From an uncultured Bacteroidota bacterium (GTDB lineage: Bacteria; Bacteroidota; Bacteroidia; Flavobacteriales; Flavobacteriaceae): DNA of 64,000 nt. The stretch lies in NCBI GenBank assembly GCA_902559035.1, contig CACEGG010000003.1, positions 62,001 to 126,000 on the forward strand. Reading direction: 5' to 3'. Below are positions 9,472 to 20,476 of the stretch, in pieces. Position 1 is the first letter of the stretch. Each line of letters opens with the position of its first letter. The notes under the pieces are model-generated. The model ran no database searches. It saw only the letters and a program-made list of their open reading frames with translations, and had not been told where the DNA came from. The position numbers and the translations under genes were made by a program.

Positions 9472-9912
9472 ATGTCAATAACACTAAATAAGTTTTTAAA
9501 AACGAAGGGATATAGTTCGGAAAAACTCATTTTTTTAGAAACTAAACATTACTTAATTGAGGCTAAAGTTAATGGTGTTAGTGGAAGATTTATTTTAGAT
9601 ACTGGTGCTTCTAACTCATGTATTTGTACAAGTTTAGAAAATAAATTTAAAACTATTTCAATGGAGAATAAAGAAAAAGCCTCAAGTGCAACAAGTCAAA
9701 TGACGCATACTAAGATTTCTAAAAGCAATACGATTCAGATTGGTAAATGGGAAGATAAAATAAATCTCATAACTTTCGATATGAGTCACATTAATCATGC
9801 ACTCAATGAAAAAAAAATTAACCCTATTGATGGAATTATAGGAGCAGATATTTTAAAAAAATCTAAAGCAATATTAGATTACAAATCAAATAAACTTTAT
9901 TTGAAATTATGA
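9472..9912 (+). CDS. Retropepsin-like aspartyl protease family protein
   Basis: The 146-aa protein contains FILDTGASNSCI, the catalytic DTGA/S motif of single-domain retropepsin-like proteases (D43-T44-G45). A hydrophobic-hydrophobic-glycine element (DGIIGADIL, residues ~122-130) follows, as in the pepsin/retropepsin fold. No signal peptide or membrane helix is seen, so it is probably cytoplasmic and would act as a homodimer. It is a single plus-strand gene among minus-strand neighbours, divergent from tatD and overlapping the end of the Wzz-like gene tail-to-tail by 6 bases. Substrate unknown. The family is widespread in Bacteroidota but poorly studied. Confidence 0.8.
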   Translation: MSITLNKFLKTKGYSSEKLIFLETKHYLIEAKVNGVSGRFILDTGASNSCICTSLENKFKTISMENKEKASSATSQMTHTKISKSNTIQIGKWEDKINLITFDMSHINHALNEKKINPIDGIIGADILKKSKAILDYKSNKLYLKL

Positions 9913-10977
9913 TTTTATAGATTTTAAAATAGCACTAGCAGGCTCTTTTACAAGAACATAGCCACAAGACAAAACAAATCCTAAGAAAAGAAAAGTTATT
10001 ACAATTAAACTTCTTTTAGGTGCACTTCTTTCAAAAGGAATGGTTACAGGTTTAATTGTAGTAAACACAGGAGTATCTTTATTGACCTGAAGTTTGGCCT
10101 GCTCCACTTGAGATGCTAATTGTTGAACTATAGATTCTGATATATTTACTTCACTCTCAAGTCTACTTAATTTATTTTGAAATAATGAGCTAGAAATATT
10201 TATATTTTTATCAACAAAAACTGCTTTTTCATCTTGCAGTTTTTCATGAGACTCTTTTTTATCAGAATATTGTTTCAAAGCAAAATCAAGCATTTCCCTA
10301 GATGATTTATTTTTAAATTCAATTATTTTTTCTTGAAGTAAGTTTTGAGAAATTTGGGTTATTTGAGCAGCAATATTTTTATTAGTATCAGTAAAAGAAA
10401 TGGTTATAAATCCTTCTTTTTCATTTATTGAAAGAGACAAATTATTTTCAAGAATTTTAAATAGCGTTTCGTCGTCATTGGTAATTGAATAAATCTTGGA
10501 TTCATTTGTATATTCTTTTTGATTTTTAAACGAACTTAAAATTAATGAAGGTAAGCCAATGGTATACTTTTTAATAGTTCCTAAAATATTAAAAGAAGAT
10601 TTTTTTTCTAAATAATCTTTAACTGCAACTAATTCATTATTTAATGTAATCTCATTAGATAATAATTCTACTCTAAATGGAACTCCATTGACAACTTGTG
10701 GATATAAAGTTGGCGGAAATTCAGATGAACTTTCCATACTTCCAATATTAATTCCCGCGAGTGATGCTAGACCACTTAATGATGATCCTCCTGTTTTAAT
10801 ACCTGAACTTAATTGTGGAATAAAAGTGGTGGAAGATGTATACTCATTGGGCTGAAATAAAGCATAAACAACACCAAATAATGCAGCTAATACAGAAATT
10901 TTGAATATAAATTTCTTTTCTAAATAAATCTTTTTTAAAAGCTCTATTAAATCAATTTCATCTGTATTATCATTCAT
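9907..10977 (-). CDS. Wzz-family polysaccharide chain-length/co-polymerase protein
   Basis: Inner-membrane polysaccharide co-polymerase that sets glycan length and works with the outer-membrane exporter. The 356-aa protein has an N-terminal cytoplasmic tail, TM1 at ~24-44, a large periplasmic region with coiled coil (~215-300, many Lys/Glu/Gln), and TM2 (LIVITFLFLGFVLSCGYVL) near 325-343. TM2 is preceded by a proline-rich stretch (PVFTTIKPVTIPFERSAPKR). Those are the Wzz hallmarks. No C-terminal BY-kinase domain is present. It starts 3 bases after the Wza-like gene stop, so the two are co-expressed. The glycan genes it may serve begin about 9 kb upstream. Confidence 0.88.
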   Translation of the reverse strand: MNDNTDEIDLIELLKKIYLEKKFIFKISVLAALFGVVYALFQPNEYTSSTTFIPQLSSGIKTGGSSLSGLASLAGINIGSMESSSEFPPTLYPQVVNGVPFRVELLSNEITLNNELVAVKDYLEKKSSFNILGTIKKYTIGLPSLILSSFKNQKEYTNESKIYSITNDDETLFKILENNLSLSINEKEGFITISFTDTNKNIAAQITQISQNLLQEKIIEFKNKSSREMLDFALKQYSDKKESHEKLQDEKAVFVDKNINISSSLFQNKLSRLESEVNISESIVQQLASQVEQAKLQVNKDTPVFTTIKPVTIPFERSAPKRSLIVITFLFLGFVLSCGYVLVKEPASAILKSIKS

Positions 10978-10980
10978 AAA

Positions 10981-13272
10981 TTATAAACTTTTAATTAAAG
11001 CTATTATAGATACTAGACTAGTAGTGTAGCCAACTATTTCACCAACAGATGTTTTATCTCTATTTTCATCTCTTTCAGGAACTACCACCTTTGATCCAGG
11101 GAAAACTCTGGGATATAACTTAAAAAACAAGAAACCTCTAGTTACTTTTCTCAATCCGTTCTGATACTCAACATAAACCTCTTTTTTAACAGATTTATTC
11201 GTAAAACCACCAACAGATTGAATTGCAATTTTAGCACTAATCGGCTTATCTATATTTATAATTCCTTCTTGTTGAACTTCTCCAGAAATAGTAACAGTAT
11301 TGTTTTTTGCTGGAATATTAATTTCATCACCAGAAACTAGTTCAAAATTATATTTTGATTTAGAACCCTGAGAAATCAATTTATTTCCAGAAACAGGAAT
11401 TCGAATAGAATCTCTTACAATTGAAATACCGTCAACTGATGCTGAATTCAAAAACTCAATATTTTCTTTAATAGCATCATAAACAGAATAATTTTTTCTT
11501 TTAATAGAATACAGACCGGGAAGAGCCACCTCTCCAACTACACTGTAAAACTTGTTTTCTATTCTGTAAGGAAAAGTATTTACAGTAACTATATCGTCTG
11601 GCTGAAGGACAATATTTTGGTTTGGGATTAAATTGTCATCTAATTCTATAATTATTTCTTCAGTTACTTCATCATTACCATTAATAGATGTGTTTCTAAA
11701 TATTCTAATATCTTTTTTGTTTGCATATGGGGTTAAACCACCTGAAAATATAATAAGATCAGTAATAGTTAGACCATATCTAAAATCAATTTCTTTTGGG
11801 AAATTAACCTCTCCCTTAATTTCAATAAATTGATCAAATAAAATGTCTTTTGTTGAAGGTATGTAAAGACTATCATTTTCATTTAGAGTAGTTAATAAAT
11901 CTGAATTGTTTTCGATGTTTAAGGAAACAGATTCGTTGTTTAATCCTCTGTCATTTCTGTATAAAATCGCATTTTTTCCAAGCTTATCTTTAGAAAACCC
12001 TTTAGCAGAATTAATTAACTCTTTTACATTTTTATTATTATCTAATTGGAAATTTCCTTCTAAATTTACAGCTCCTCCAATCTTAACAACACCAGATATA
12101 TTTTCTTCTTTGATTTCTTTAAAAGAAACTTTATCACCGTCAACAAATACACTGTTTGAAAAATCATTACTATCAACTTCAAAAACTGATTTTGAAAAAT
12201 CATTAAACCTCTCAATGAATATTGCACTTTTAAAGGCATTAGAACTTAATCCTCCAGAAAGATTTATAAGATCTGTAACAGTCTCATTTTCTTTCATTTC
12301 AAATAATGATAATTGCTTAAATCCACTTACAAGTTCAGTTTGAATTTGATAAGGTTTAACAAGAATTACATCTTGATCTCTAAGATAAATATTTGGGTAA
12401 ATTCCATTGGCAAAATAATCGTATAAATCTACATTGTAAACTATCTTTCCCGATCGTATTACTTTAACATCTCTATATGTACCAACCTCGTTTGGACCTC
12501 CAGCAGCATATAAAGCATTTAGAACCGAACTGAATCCAGAAATGGTGTATGTTCCAGGAGCCTCAACCTGACCTGTAATATTAATGACTATAGTTCTGGC
12601 TTTTTGAAGACTAAGCTCTAAATCAACTTTTTCTATAGAATTACTAGAATTTAAACCCGTATAAATTTTAGATAATCTTGATTTTAATCTTTTAGTTGCA
12701 GATCTTATACTTAAACCCGAAAGGTATATTGGAGCTAATTTATCAAACTTAACATTACCATTTCTTGAAATTTGAACAGAATAAGTATTTTCAGATGCTC
12801 CGAATAAATTAATAATTAACTCATCTCCAGGACCTAGTCTATAATCACTGGGTGTAGCTACAAATAATTGAGGAGCCTCAGTAATGTTTTTATTTTTAAA
12901 AAAATCAGATCCAAATCTTTTTAGTTCTTCAACTTCATCTTTAATGTCAATTGAATCTACAACAAAGGCTTCTGTATCTCCAAATTTAGACTGTATTTCT
13001 TTATAATTAACTAAATCAGTGGAACTTGATATTGGAAGTTTTTTGTTCCATAAATCTCTTAGTTTTTTAATTTCTTGTGCTTTTCCTCCAATTAGAATAA
13101 GTTGTTTTTCAGCATCCATTAATGAAAGCCCCTGGTCTTTAGCTTTCTTAATAAAAACAATCAGTTCAGAATCAGAACTATTTGAAGCTTTTTTTCTTAA
13201 CTCATTTATATCCTGACCATATGAATTAAAGCTAAAAAATAGTATTATTATAAAGACTAGTCTTTTAAACAT
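10981..13272 (-). CDS. Wza-like polysaccharide export protein with several SLBB domains
   Basis: Outer-membrane or periplasmic channel component for capsule/EPS export. The 763-aa protein has a signal peptide (MFKRLVFIIILFFSFNSYGQ), a Poly_export domain starting at YRLGPGDEL (144-152), and a series of SLBB-type repeats (INITGQVEAPGTYTISGF, VGEVALPGLYSIKRK, VTISGEVQQEGIINID). A hydrophobic C-terminal segment (YTTSLVSIIALIKSL) follows. It is about twice the length of E. coli Wza because of the extra SLBB repeats, as is common in Bacteroidota. No lipobox cysteine is seen. It forms a two-gene unit with the Wzz-like gene, and a TAnnTTTG box lies 17 bases upstream. Confidence 0.9.
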   Translation of the reverse strand: MFKRLVFIIILFFSFNSYGQDINELRKKASNSSDSELIVFIKKAKDQGLSLMDAEKQLILIGGKAQEIKKLRDLWNKKLPISSSTDLVNYKEIQSKFGDTEAFVVDSIDIKDEVEELKRFGSDFFKNKNITEAPQLFVATPSDYRLGPGDELIINLFGASENTYSVQISRNGNVKFDKLAPIYLSGLSIRSATKRLKSRLSKIYTGLNSSNSIEKVDLELSLQKARTIVINITGQVEAPGTYTISGFSSVLNALYAAGGPNEVGTYRDVKVIRSGKIVYNVDLYDYFANGIYPNIYLRDQDVILVKPYQIQTELVSGFKQLSLFEMKENETVTDLINLSGGLSSNAFKSAIFIERFNDFSKSVFEVDSNDFSNSVFVDGDKVSFKEIKEENISGVVKIGGAVNLEGNFQLDNNKNVKELINSAKGFSKDKLGKNAILYRNDRGLNNESVSLNIENNSDLLTTLNENDSLYIPSTKDILFDQFIEIKGEVNFPKEIDFRYGLTITDLIIFSGGLTPYANKKDIRIFRNTSINGNDEVTEEIIIELDDNLIPNQNIVLQPDDIVTVNTFPYRIENKFYSVVGEVALPGLYSIKRKNYSVYDAIKENIEFLNSASVDGISIVRDSIRIPVSGNKLISQGSKSKYNFELVSGDEINIPAKNNTVTISGEVQQEGIINIDKPISAKIAIQSVGGFTNKSVKKEVYVEYQNGLRKVTRGFLFFKLYPRVFPGSKVVVPERDENRDKTSVGEIVGYTTSLVSIIALIKSL

Positions 13273-13289
13273 ACATGTAAAATTTAATG

Positions 13290-13297
13290 CAAATATA
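13290..13297 (-). promoter_or_regulatory. Candidate -7 box of the export (Wza-like/Wzz) unit
   Basis: TATATTTG on the minus strand, an exact TAnnTTTG match preceded by an A-run. It lies 17 bases before the Wza-like ATG in the 33-base gap after odhB. It would allow the export genes to be transcribed separately from the odhA-metK-ahcY-odhB operon. Confidence 0.42.
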
Positions 13298-13305
13298 ATT
13301 TTTTT

Positions 13306-14520
13306 TTAAAGCTCAAGGGATTTTTTAATATCTCCACTCATTAGTTCAACAATAGGATTCTCAAGAGCATCCTTTATTTTTACTAAAAATCCAACAGATT
13401 CTTTGCCATCAATAATTCTATGATCATATGATAGAGCCAGGTACATAATTGGATGAACTTCAACCTTCCCATCTACTGCAATTGGACGTTCTACTATGTT
13501 GTGCATTCCAAGGATTGCAGACTGAGGCGGGTTGATAATAGGAGTTGACAACATTGAACCAAAAACTCCTCCGTTGGTAATAGTGAATGTTCCTCCTGTC
13601 ATTTCATCAACTGTAATTTCACCATCTCTTGCTCTAATAGCTAATCTTTTTATTTCTTTCTCAATTCCTGAAAATGTTAACTCTTGAGCATCTCTAACAA
13701 CTGGAACCATAAGTCCTTTAGGACCAGATACAGCTATACTAATATCAAAAAAATCATACTTTATCTGATGATCTCCATCAATCATTGAATTTACATCCGG
13801 GAATTCCTTCAATGCGTTAACAGTTGCTTTTGTAAAAAAACTCATAAATCCTAAACCAACTCCATGCTTTTCTTTAAACTCTTCCTTATATTTTTTTCTA
13901 AGATTAAAAATTGGAGTCATGTTAACCTCATTAAAAGTAGTAAGCATTGCCGTCTGATTTTTTACAGCCACAAGTCTTTGAGCAACTTTTCTTCGAAGCA
14001 TTGAAAGTTTCTTACTTTCAATTTTTCTGTCTTTAACGATAGCTTTTAAATCAACCTTTGGTAATGCTTTTAGAGCATCATCTTTAGTAATTCTACCCCC
14101 TCTTCCTGAACCAGTAACTGAGGATATGGGTATATTTTTTTCACTTAGTATTTTAGAAGCTGCTGGTGATGGTGTTCCATTCGCAAAACTATTTTCAACA
14201 GTAATTTCTTTGGGTCTGTCAACTGACTTAACAACCTCAACGACTTTTTCTTTTTCCTCAACTTTATTTGTTTTGGGAGCTTTTGCTGAGGTGTCTATCA
14301 AACATACTATTTGACCAACAGCAACTGCATCTCCTTCTTCAGCCTTTAAAGTTATTACACCGCTTTCTTCCGCAGGAAGATCTAAAGTTGCTTTATCAGA
14401 ATCCACTTCAGCTATAGTTTGGTCTTTTTCAACAAAGTCACCATCTTTTACAAGCCATTCTGCAATTTCAACTTCTGAAATTGATTCACCTGGGGATGGA
14501 ACTTTCATTTCTAAAATCAT
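13306..14520 (-). CDS. odhB: 2-oxoglutarate dehydrogenase E2, dihydrolipoyl succinyltransferase
   Basis: E2 core of the 2-oxoglutarate dehydrogenase complex in the TCA cycle; transfers succinyl from lipoate to CoA. The 404-aa protein has one lipoyl domain with the lipoylated lysine K43 ([10 protein letters not shown]) and a Lys/Glu/Val linker (~85-108). A peripheral subunit-binding domain follows ([20 protein letters not shown], ~117-150), then the acyltransferase domain with [10 protein letters not shown] (catalytic H367, D371). A single lipoyl domain and the start [13 protein letters not shown] fit OdhB rather than pyruvate dehydrogenase E2. It follows ahcY by 29 bases and is the last gene of the odhA-metK-ahcY-odhB run, separated from odhA by two unrelated genes. 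Confidence 0.96.
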   Translation of the reverse strand: MILEMKVPSPGESISEVEIAEWLVKDGDFVEKDQTIAEVDSDKATLDLPAEESGVITLKAEEGDAVAVGQIVCLIDTSAKAPKTNKVEEKEKVVEVVKSVDRPKEITVENSFANGTPSPAASKILSEKNIPISSVTGSGRGGRITKDDALKALPKVDLKAIVKDRKIESKKLSMLRRKVAQRLVAVKNQTAMLTTFNEVNMTPIFNLRKKYKEEFKEKHGVGLGFMSFFTKATVNALKEFPDVNSMIDGDHQIKYDFFDISIAVSGPKGLMVPVVRDAQELTFSGIEKEIKRLAIRARDGEITVDEMTGGTFTITNGGVFGSMLSTPIINPPQSAILGMHNIVERPIAVDGKVEVHPIMYLALSYDHRIIDGKESVGFLVKIKDALENPIVELMSGDIKKSLEL

Positions 14521-14549
14521 AATTTCTTTAATTAATATTAAAATACAAA

Positions 14550-15860
14550 TTAATATCTGTAATAACTTGGTTTAAAAGGTCCTTCTCTTTTAACTCCAAT
14601 ATAATCAGCTTGATCAGTTGTTAATTCTTCAAGTTCTACACCTAATTTTTCTAAATGTAATTTAGCAACTTTCTCGTCCAAATGTTTTGGAAGCATATAA
14701 ACTTCATTTTTATAGTTATCGCTATTGGACCAAAGTTCTAATTGAGCCAACACTTGATTTGTGAATGAATTACTCATAACAAAACTAGGGTGACCTGTAG
14801 CACAACCTAAATTAACAAGTCTTCCCTCAGCAAGTACAATCACTTCTTTACCTTCAATTGTGTAAATATCAACTTGTGGTTTGATTTCTATTTTAGAACT
14901 TCCATAATTATCATTAAGCCAAGCCATATCAATTTCATTATCAAAATGACCAATATTACATACGATTGTTTTATCCTTCATTAGTCTGAAATGATCTTCT
15001 TTTAATATATCTTTGTTGCCTGTCGCAGTAACAACAATGTCTGAATTAGAAATGACAGAGGTCATTTTTTTAACCTCATATCCGTCCATCGCAGCTTGAA
15101 GTGCACAAATGGGATCTACTTCACAAACAGTGACTATTGCTCCAGCACCTGAAAAAGAAGCAACAGTCCCTTTTCCTACATCACCATATCCAGCCACAAC
15201 GACTCTTTTACCTGCCATCATTACGTCAGTTGCCCTTCTTATGGCGTCAACTGCACTTTCTTTACAACCGTATTTATTATCGAATTTAGATTTGGTCACT
15301 GAATCGTTTACATTAATCGCTGGAAGAGGTAAGGTCCCGTTTTTCATTCTTTCGTATAGCCTGTGAACACCAGTTGTAGTTTCTTCAGAGAGTCCTTTAA
15401 TTCCTTTAACAAGTTCTGGATAATTATCTAAAACCAAATTAGTAAGATCTCCACCGTCATCTAATATCATGTTTAGTGGCTTGTTGCTTTCTCCAAAAAA
15501 CAATGTTTGTTCAATACACCAATCAAATTCTTCCTCATTCATTCCTTTCCAAGCATAAACAGAAATTCCAGCTGCGGCTATTGCTGCTGCTGCATGGTCC
15601 TGAGTTGAAAAAATATTACATGAGCTCCATGTTACCTCTGCTCCCATTTCAACTAATGTTTCAATTAAAACTGCTGTTTGAATAGTCATATGTAAACATC
15701 CAGCAATGCGAGCTCCTTTTAATGGTTTATCATTACCAAACTCTTTTCTAAGAGCCATTAATCCTGGCATTTCTGCCTCAGCAAGATTAATTTCTTTCCT
15801 TCCCCATTCGGCAAGAGAGATGTCTTTTACTTTATATTTTAAATAATTATTATTTGCCAT
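14550..15860 (-). CDS. ahcY: Adenosylhomocysteinase (S-adenosylhomocysteine hydrolase)
   Basis: NAD-dependent enzyme that splits S-adenosylhomocysteine into homocysteine and adenosine, clearing the by-product of methylation. The 436-aa length is standard. The NAD-binding GYGDVGKG lies at residues 224-231, the substrate-binding region includes [15 protein letters not shown] (79-93), and the protein ends in the family C-terminus PFKPSYYRY. It overlaps the metK stop by 11 bases, so translation is coupled, pairing the enzymes that make SAM and recycle its product. It lies between metK and odhB. Confidence 0.98.
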   Translation of the reverse strand: MANNNYLKYKVKDISLAEWGRKEINLAEAEMPGLMALRKEFGNDKPLKGARIAGCLHMTIQTAVLIETLVEMGAEVTWSSCNIFSTQDHAAAAIAAAGISVYAWKGMNEEEFDWCIEQTLFFGESNKPLNMILDDGGDLTNLVLDNYPELVKGIKGLSEETTTGVHRLYERMKNGTLPLPAINVNDSVTKSKFDNKYGCKESAVDAIRRATDVMMAGKRVVVAGYGDVGKGTVASFSGAGAIVTVCEVDPICALQAAMDGYEVKKMTSVISNSDIVVTATGNKDILKEDHFRLMKDKTIVCNIGHFDNEIDMAWLNDNYGSSKIEIKPQVDIYTIEGKEVIVLAEGRLVNLGCATGHPSFVMSNSFTNQVLAQLELWSNSDNYKNEVYMLPKHLDEKVAKLHLEKLGVELEELTTDQADYIGVKREGPFKPSYYRY

Positions 15861-17106
15861 TATTAATTAATTCTTTAATCTTATTAACATAATCTAATTT
15901 TTCCCAAGTAAATAATTCTACTTCAAACTCTTTTAACTCACCTGAACTAGAAACAAATTTTTTCTTTACAATTTTAGATTTTCTTCCCATGTGACCGTAT
16001 GCAGATGTCTCTTGATAGATTGGGTTTCTAAGCTTCAACCGTTGTTCAATAAAATAAGGTCTTAAATCAAATAGATTACTAACAATTTTGGAAATTTCAT
16101 TATCAGAAAAATCAACTTTTGAAGTTCCATATGTATTTACATACACGGCCATAGGTTTTGAAACTCCAATTGCATAACTAACTTGGACTAAGCACTCATC
16201 TGAAACTCCGGAAGCAACTAAATTTTTAGCTATATGCCTTGCTGCATAGGCAGCACTCCTGTCGACTTTACTTGGATCTTTTCCTGAGAAAGCCCCTCCT
16301 CCATGTGCACCTTTTCCTCCGTAGGTATCTACAATGATTTTTCTTCCAGTTAAGCCTGTATCACCATGCGGTCCTCCTATTACAAATTTTCCTGTTGGAT
16401 TTATATGGTATTCAATATCATCATTAAAATATTTTTTATAACCTGGATATTTATTAATTAGTCTTGGAATTAAAATTGAAATAACATCTGCTTTAATTCT
16501 TGATAACATTATTTTTTCCATGTCAAAATCATCATGTTGAGTTGAAAGCACAATGGTTTTTATTTTTTGAGCTACATTATCATCAGAATATTCAATAGTA
16601 ACTTGAGATTTTGAATCAGGTCTTAAATATTTTATCTCTTTATTTTCCTTTCTTAGTTCTGCCAGTTCAATTAATAACTTATGAGAAAGATCGAGAGTTA
16701 AGGGCATATAATCTTCTGTTTCATTACACGCATAGCCAAACATTATACCTTGATCCCCTGCTCCTTGTTCTTCAGGATTATCCTTATCTACACCTTGATT
16801 AATGTCAGGAGACTGTTCATGAATATATGAAAGAATTCCGCAAGAGTTTCCATCAAATAAGTATTCACTTTTATTGTATCCTATTTCTTTTATAACCTCT
16901 CGAGCTATAGATTGAATATTCAAATAAACATTTGATTTAACTTCTCCTGCAAGAATGACCTGACCTGTTGTTACTAAAGTTTCACAAGCAACCTTCGAAT
17001 CTTTATCAAATGCTAGAAAATTATCAATAATAGCATCACTTATCTGATCGGCAACCTTATCTGGATGGCCCTCACTTACTGACTCAGAAGTAAATAAATA
17101 ACTCAT
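15850..17106 (-). CDS. metK: S-adenosylmethionine synthetase
   Basis: Makes S-adenosylmethionine from methionine and ATP. The 418-aa protein shows the signatures GHPDK (13-17, ATP-binding His), [12 protein letters not shown] (115-126) and the phosphate-binding loop [16 protein letters not shown] (269-284). The C-terminal part ([20 protein letters not shown]) is longer than in E. coli MetK, as is usual for Bacteroidota. Its ATG shares one base with the odhA stop (TAATG), and its own end overlaps ahcY by 11 bases. It is therefore tightly coupled to both an energy-metabolism gene and the methyl-cycle gene. Confidence 0.98.
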   Translation of the reverse strand: MSYLFTSESVSEGHPDKVADQISDAIIDNFLAFDKDSKVACETLVTTGQVILAGEVKSNVYLNIQSIAREVIKEIGYNKSEYLFDGNSCGILSYIHEQSPDINQGVDKDNPEEQGAGDQGIMFGYACNETEDYMPLTLDLSHKLLIELAELRKENKEIKYLRPDSKSQVTIEYSDDNVAQKIKTIVLSTQHDDFDMEKIMLSRIKADVISILIPRLINKYPGYKKYFNDDIEYHINPTGKFVIGGPHGDTGLTGRKIIVDTYGGKGAHGGGAFSGKDPSKVDRSAAYAARHIAKNLVASGVSDECLVQVSYAIGVSKPMAVYVNTYGTSKVDFSDNEISKIVSNLFDLRPYFIEQRLKLRNPIYQETSAYGHMGRKSKIVKKKFVSSSGELKEFEVELFTWEKLDYVNKIKELINNGK

Positions 17107-19859
17107 TATTTAAAATTATTTTTTGATGGATCAAAAACATACTCTATAACCTCATTATGTCGATTTTTGGATCTTGTACTACTTCCAGCTGCTGGCGAAC
17201 TATAAAATCTTCTAGATGCAACTCTAAAGTTTTTTGCATCATCAAAGTGCAATAAAAGATGACTCCAAGCTCCCATGTTTCTGGGTTCTTCTTGAGCCCA
17301 GACTATATCGTTTGCCTTTGAATATTTTTTTAAAACCTCATCAATATTTTCAAATGGTAGAGGAAACAATTGTTCTAACCTAACTAGAGCAGTATTTTTT
17401 ATCTTATTATTTTCCATGTAATCGTACAGATCGTAATAAAATTTTCCTGAACAAAATACAAGTCGTTCAATTTTTGAATTTTTAATTTTATTGCTATCAA
17501 TTAATGGCAAAAATTTTCCGAATGAAAAATCACTTACTCCAGAAACAGCTTTTGGATGTCTTAATAGACTTTTAGGGGTAAAAATTACAAGTGGCTTTCT
17601 AAAAGTAGTAATCATTTGACGTCTTAATAAATGAAATAGGTTTGAAGGAGTAGTGCAATTTGCAACATACATGTTGTCTTTTGCACACAGTTGTAGATAT
17701 CTTTCCATTCTAGCAGATGAATGTTCAGCACCTTGACCTTCATATCCATGAGGAAGCAATAGAACTAATCCGTTCTGCAATTTCCACTTGTCTTCAGCTG
17801 CAGACAAATACTGATCAATCATAATTTGTGCACCATTACTAAAGTCACCAAATTGTGCCTCCCATATACAAAGCGTTTGTGGGCTAGTTAAGGAATAGCC
17901 ATATTCATAACCCATAACTCCATACTCAGATAAATGTGAATTGTATATACTGAAATTACCTTGATTATGACAAATGTTATCTAAAAGACATATTTCTTCT
18001 TCACTATCTTCAACCTTTAAAATTGCATGCCTGTGAGAAAAAGTACCTCTTTCAACATCTTGACCTGAAATTCTAACATTAAAACCTTCATTTAAAAGAG
18101 AACCATAAGCAAGCATTTCACCCATTCCCCAGTCTAGTTTGTCTGTATCAAAAAACATTTTTGATCGATCATTTATGAGTCGTTGAGTTTTTCTTAAAAA
18201 TTGTTTTTCCTTAGGAAGGGTTGTAATAGCTTTAGCTACTGTATTAAGATTTTCGTTAGAAACTTTAGTTTCATAATTGTTAAGCATCTTATCTTTTTTA
18301 ACTCTTTTAAAACCTTTCCATTCATAATCCATGAATGGAGTAATTTCTATATTATTATCTTTCTTTGAATTTTCTAACTTCTTTTCTAGTGAAGACTTAT
18401 ATTTTTTTTCAATTTTTGAAACATCTTCAATAGATATTATATCTTCATTAATAAGCTTATCTGAATAAATCTCCATTGGATTTAGATGCTTAGAAATGGC
18501 TTTATATAAATTAGGTTGAGTAAAACGAGGTTCATCACCCTCATTATGTCCATATTTTCTATATCCTAAAAGATCAATAAAAATATCTCTTTTGTACCTC
18601 ATTCTATAATTTAATGCTAGTATAGTTGCGTGTACAACAGCTTCAACATCATCAGAATTAACATGTAATACAGGACACAAATTAGTTTTAGCAACATCAG
18701 TGCAATAGGTTGAAGACCGTCCATCTAAATAATTTGTTGTAAATCCAACTTGATTATTAACCACAATGTGAATTGTTCCTCCTGTTTTGTATCCTTTTAA
18801 TCGCTCCATTTGAACTACCTCATATACAACACCTTGACCAGCAATGGCAGCATCGCCATGAATAATTATTGGTAAAACATTTTCAATTTTATTTGGATGA
18901 TATTTTTCTTGTTTTGCTCTTGCAATTCCCTGAACAACAGGCCCCACAGCTTCTAAATGTGAAGGGTTGGGAGCAATATTCATAAAAATCTTATGTCCAG
19001 AATCTGTTTTTCTATTGGATGTCCAACCTAAATGGTACTTTACATCTCCATCAAAACCTTTCTCCTCGTAATCTTTACCGTCAAATTCGTTAAAAATATC
19101 CTCAACTGGTTTCCCAAAAATATTTGTAAGAGTGTTCAATCTTCCCCTATGAGCCATACCAACTACAAATTCTTTGACTCCATCAGTTGCCGCTTTCTCA
19201 ATAAGAGCATCAAGAGCAGGAATCAAAGCCTCACCTCCCTCTAAAGAAAAACGTTTTTGGCCAACATATTTTGTATGAAGAAATTTTTCAAAGGTTACTG
19301 CCTCAATGGTTTTCTTTAAAATTTGCTTTTTTTGTTCTACAGAAAAATCTGGACTATTAGAATTGTGATTTAATTGTTCTTGGATCCATTGTATCCTTTC
19401 AGGTGTTCTTATGTACATATACTCAATACCAATTGAACTACAATAAATTCTTTCAAGATGTATTAGAATATCTGTTAAAGTTGCTGGTCCAATCCCTATA
19501 ATTTCTCCAGCGTTGAAGACTAGCCCTAAATCATCTTCTGACAAATCAAAATTTTCAATTTCTAAATTTGGAAGGTAAGTTCTTCTGTCTCTAACAGGGT
19601 TTGTTTTTGTAAATAAATGTCCTCTCGTTCTATATGCATTAATCAGTTTTACTACTTTAAATTCTTTAAGAATATTTTCTGGAATTTCAATATTTTTAAA
19701 GTCTAAAGATTCTTTTTTTGACTCTTCAATTCCAAATTCAAAACCTTGAAAAAAAGCTCTCCAACTTGGCTCAACTTGCTCAGGGTTTATTAAATACTGA
19801 TCATAAAGTTCAGCAAAGTAAGCTGTATGTGCTGTGTTTAAGAAAGAATACGGATCCAT
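17106..19859 (-). CDS. odhA: 2-oxoglutarate dehydrogenase E1 (thiamine-dependent)
   Basis: Decarboxylates 2-oxoglutarate and loads succinyl onto the E2 lipoyl group in the TCA cycle. The 917-aa protein has the N-terminal OGDC segment (ATG start, [19 protein letters not shown]), the thiamine-diphosphate motif GDAAIAGQG (335-343) followed by VNNQVGF (367-373), the transketolase pyrimidine domain, and the C-terminal OGDH domain (EEPRNMGAW). The ATG at 19859 is chosen; the next codon upstream is a TTG that adds one residue. The partner E2 gene odhB is not adjacent but lies after metK and ahcY. A 9-bp inverted repeat (19881-19889 with 19892-19900) lies just upstream and may end the cupin transcript or regulate this operon. 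Confidence 0.97.
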   Translation of the reverse strand: MDPYSFLNTAHTAYFAELYDQYLINPEQVEPSWRAFFQGFEFGIEESKKESLDFKNIEIPENILKEFKVVKLINAYRTRGHLFTKTNPVRDRRTYLPNLEIENFDLSEDDLGLVFNAGEIIGIGPATLTDILIHLERIYCSSIGIEYMYIRTPERIQWIQEQLNHNSNSPDFSVEQKKQILKKTIEAVTFEKFLHTKYVGQKRFSLEGGEALIPALDALIEKAATDGVKEFVVGMAHRGRLNTLTNIFGKPVEDIFNEFDGKDYEEKGFDGDVKYHLGWTSNRKTDSGHKIFMNIAPNPSHLEAVGPVVQGIARAKQEKYHPNKIENVLPIIIHGDAAIAGQGVVYEVVQMERLKGYKTGGTIHIVVNNQVGFTTNYLDGRSSTYCTDVAKTNLCPVLHVNSDDVEAVVHATILALNYRMRYKRDIFIDLLGYRKYGHNEGDEPRFTQPNLYKAISKHLNPMEIYSDKLINEDIISIEDVSKIEKKYKSSLEKKLENSKKDNNIEITPFMDYEWKGFKRVKKDKMLNNYETKVSNENLNTVAKAITTLPKEKQFLRKTQRLINDRSKMFFDTDKLDWGMGEMLAYGSLLNEGFNVRISGQDVERGTFSHRHAILKVEDSEEEICLLDNICHNQGNFSIYNSHLSEYGVMGYEYGYSLTSPQTLCIWEAQFGDFSNGAQIMIDQYLSAAEDKWKLQNGLVLLLPHGYEGQGAEHSSARMERYLQLCAKDNMYVANCTTPSNLFHLLRRQMITTFRKPLVIFTPKSLLRHPKAVSGVSDFSFGKFLPLIDSNKIKNSKIERLVFCSGKFYYDLYDYMENNKIKNTALVRLEQLFPLPFENIDEVLKKYSKANDIVWAQEEPRNMGAWSHLLLHFDDAKNFRVASRRFYSSPAAGSSTRSKNRHNEVIEYVFDPSKNNFK

Positions 19860-19929
19860 CAATGGACATTTTTTTCAATATATAAAGTTACAACTTTATA
19901 AAAATTAGAGAGGTTATTTTTATATTTTT

Positions 19930-20412
19930 TTATCTTCCAAAATCATCTTGAACTCTGACTATATCCTCTTCGTTGGAAGGATTATTTTTATCTGTGTGTT
20001 GCCATATTTCAGCTACTAAACAATATTCATCTAAACCAATTAATCTGTGCCTTTCACCTTGTTTTAATTTAATTTGATCGCCCTCATTATAAATCTTCAT
20101 TTGATTTTCCATGTCCGTATCACTTCTAATTATACCGCACTCCCCTTTAAAAACTCTCCAAATTTCAGCTCTTCTGTGATGATATTGCCATGATAATCTA
20201 GCCTTTGGCTTTACTATTAATATCTTAGGACTTAATTTTCCTCCAATTTTCAAAGTTTCCACGTCCAATCCTTTAAAAAATTGATTTGAGAAATCTTGTG
20301 CTTGACTCTCGTCGATAACTAAAAAACCTCCCCAAGGCCTTTCAAAATCTTTTGAAACAACTTTAAATGCTTTGGATTTTATTAGATCCTCTGTGTTATT
20401 ATAAAAACTCAT
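19930..20412 (-). CDS. Cupin protein like the isomerase domain of type II mannose-6-phosphate isomerase
   Basis: The 160-aa single-cupin protein has the PWGG motif (RPWGGFLVIDES), the metal-binding cupin box YHHRRAEIWRVFKGE, the second box EGDQIKLKQGERHRLIG, and the ending IVRVQDDFGR that resembles the tail of ManC-type isomerase domains. It probably interconverts sugar phosphates, possibly fructose-6-P and mannose-6-P. That would feed GDP-mannose to gmd/fcl at 47400-49517 (inference). Similar stand-alone proteins are sometimes named phosphoheptose isomerase in databases, so the substrate is open. No GDP-mannose pyrophosphorylase is present in the window. A TAnnTTTG box lies 20 bases upstream, suggesting it is its own unit. 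Confidence 0.7.
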   Translation of the reverse strand: MSFYNNTEDLIKSKAFKVVSKDFERPWGGFLVIDESQAQDFSNQFFKGLDVETLKIGGKLSPKILIVKPKARLSWQYHHRRAEIWRVFKGECGIIRSDTDMENQMKIYNEGDQIKLKQGERHRLIGLDEYCLVAEIWQHTDKNNPSNEEDIVRVQDDFGR

Positions 20413-20431
20413 TTTAATTATTTTAAAGGTT

Positions 20432-20439
20432 CAAATTTA
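20432..20439 (-). promoter_or_regulatory. Candidate -7 box of the cupin gene
   Basis: TAAATTTG on the minus strand, an exact TAnnTTTG match 19 bases upstream of the ATG at 20412. It lies in the 99-base divergent region shared with umuC. Confidence 0.4.
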
Positions 20440-20476
20440 CAATAAGAATTGTTAAAAACTTTAATTGCAAAATAGA

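Noticed and set aside
11633..12343. Plus-strand open frames inside the Wza-like gene and similar frames elsewhere
   Set aside because: They lie fully inside well-supported minus-strand genes, with low-complexity Ser/Phe/Leu-rich translations typical of antisense frames.
20439..20452. SOS operator between the cupin gene and umuC
   Set aside because: ACAAT-AAGA-ATTGT is a dyad with only 5-bp arms and does not resemble a known LexA box. Similar short dyads are expected by chance in AT-rich DNA.
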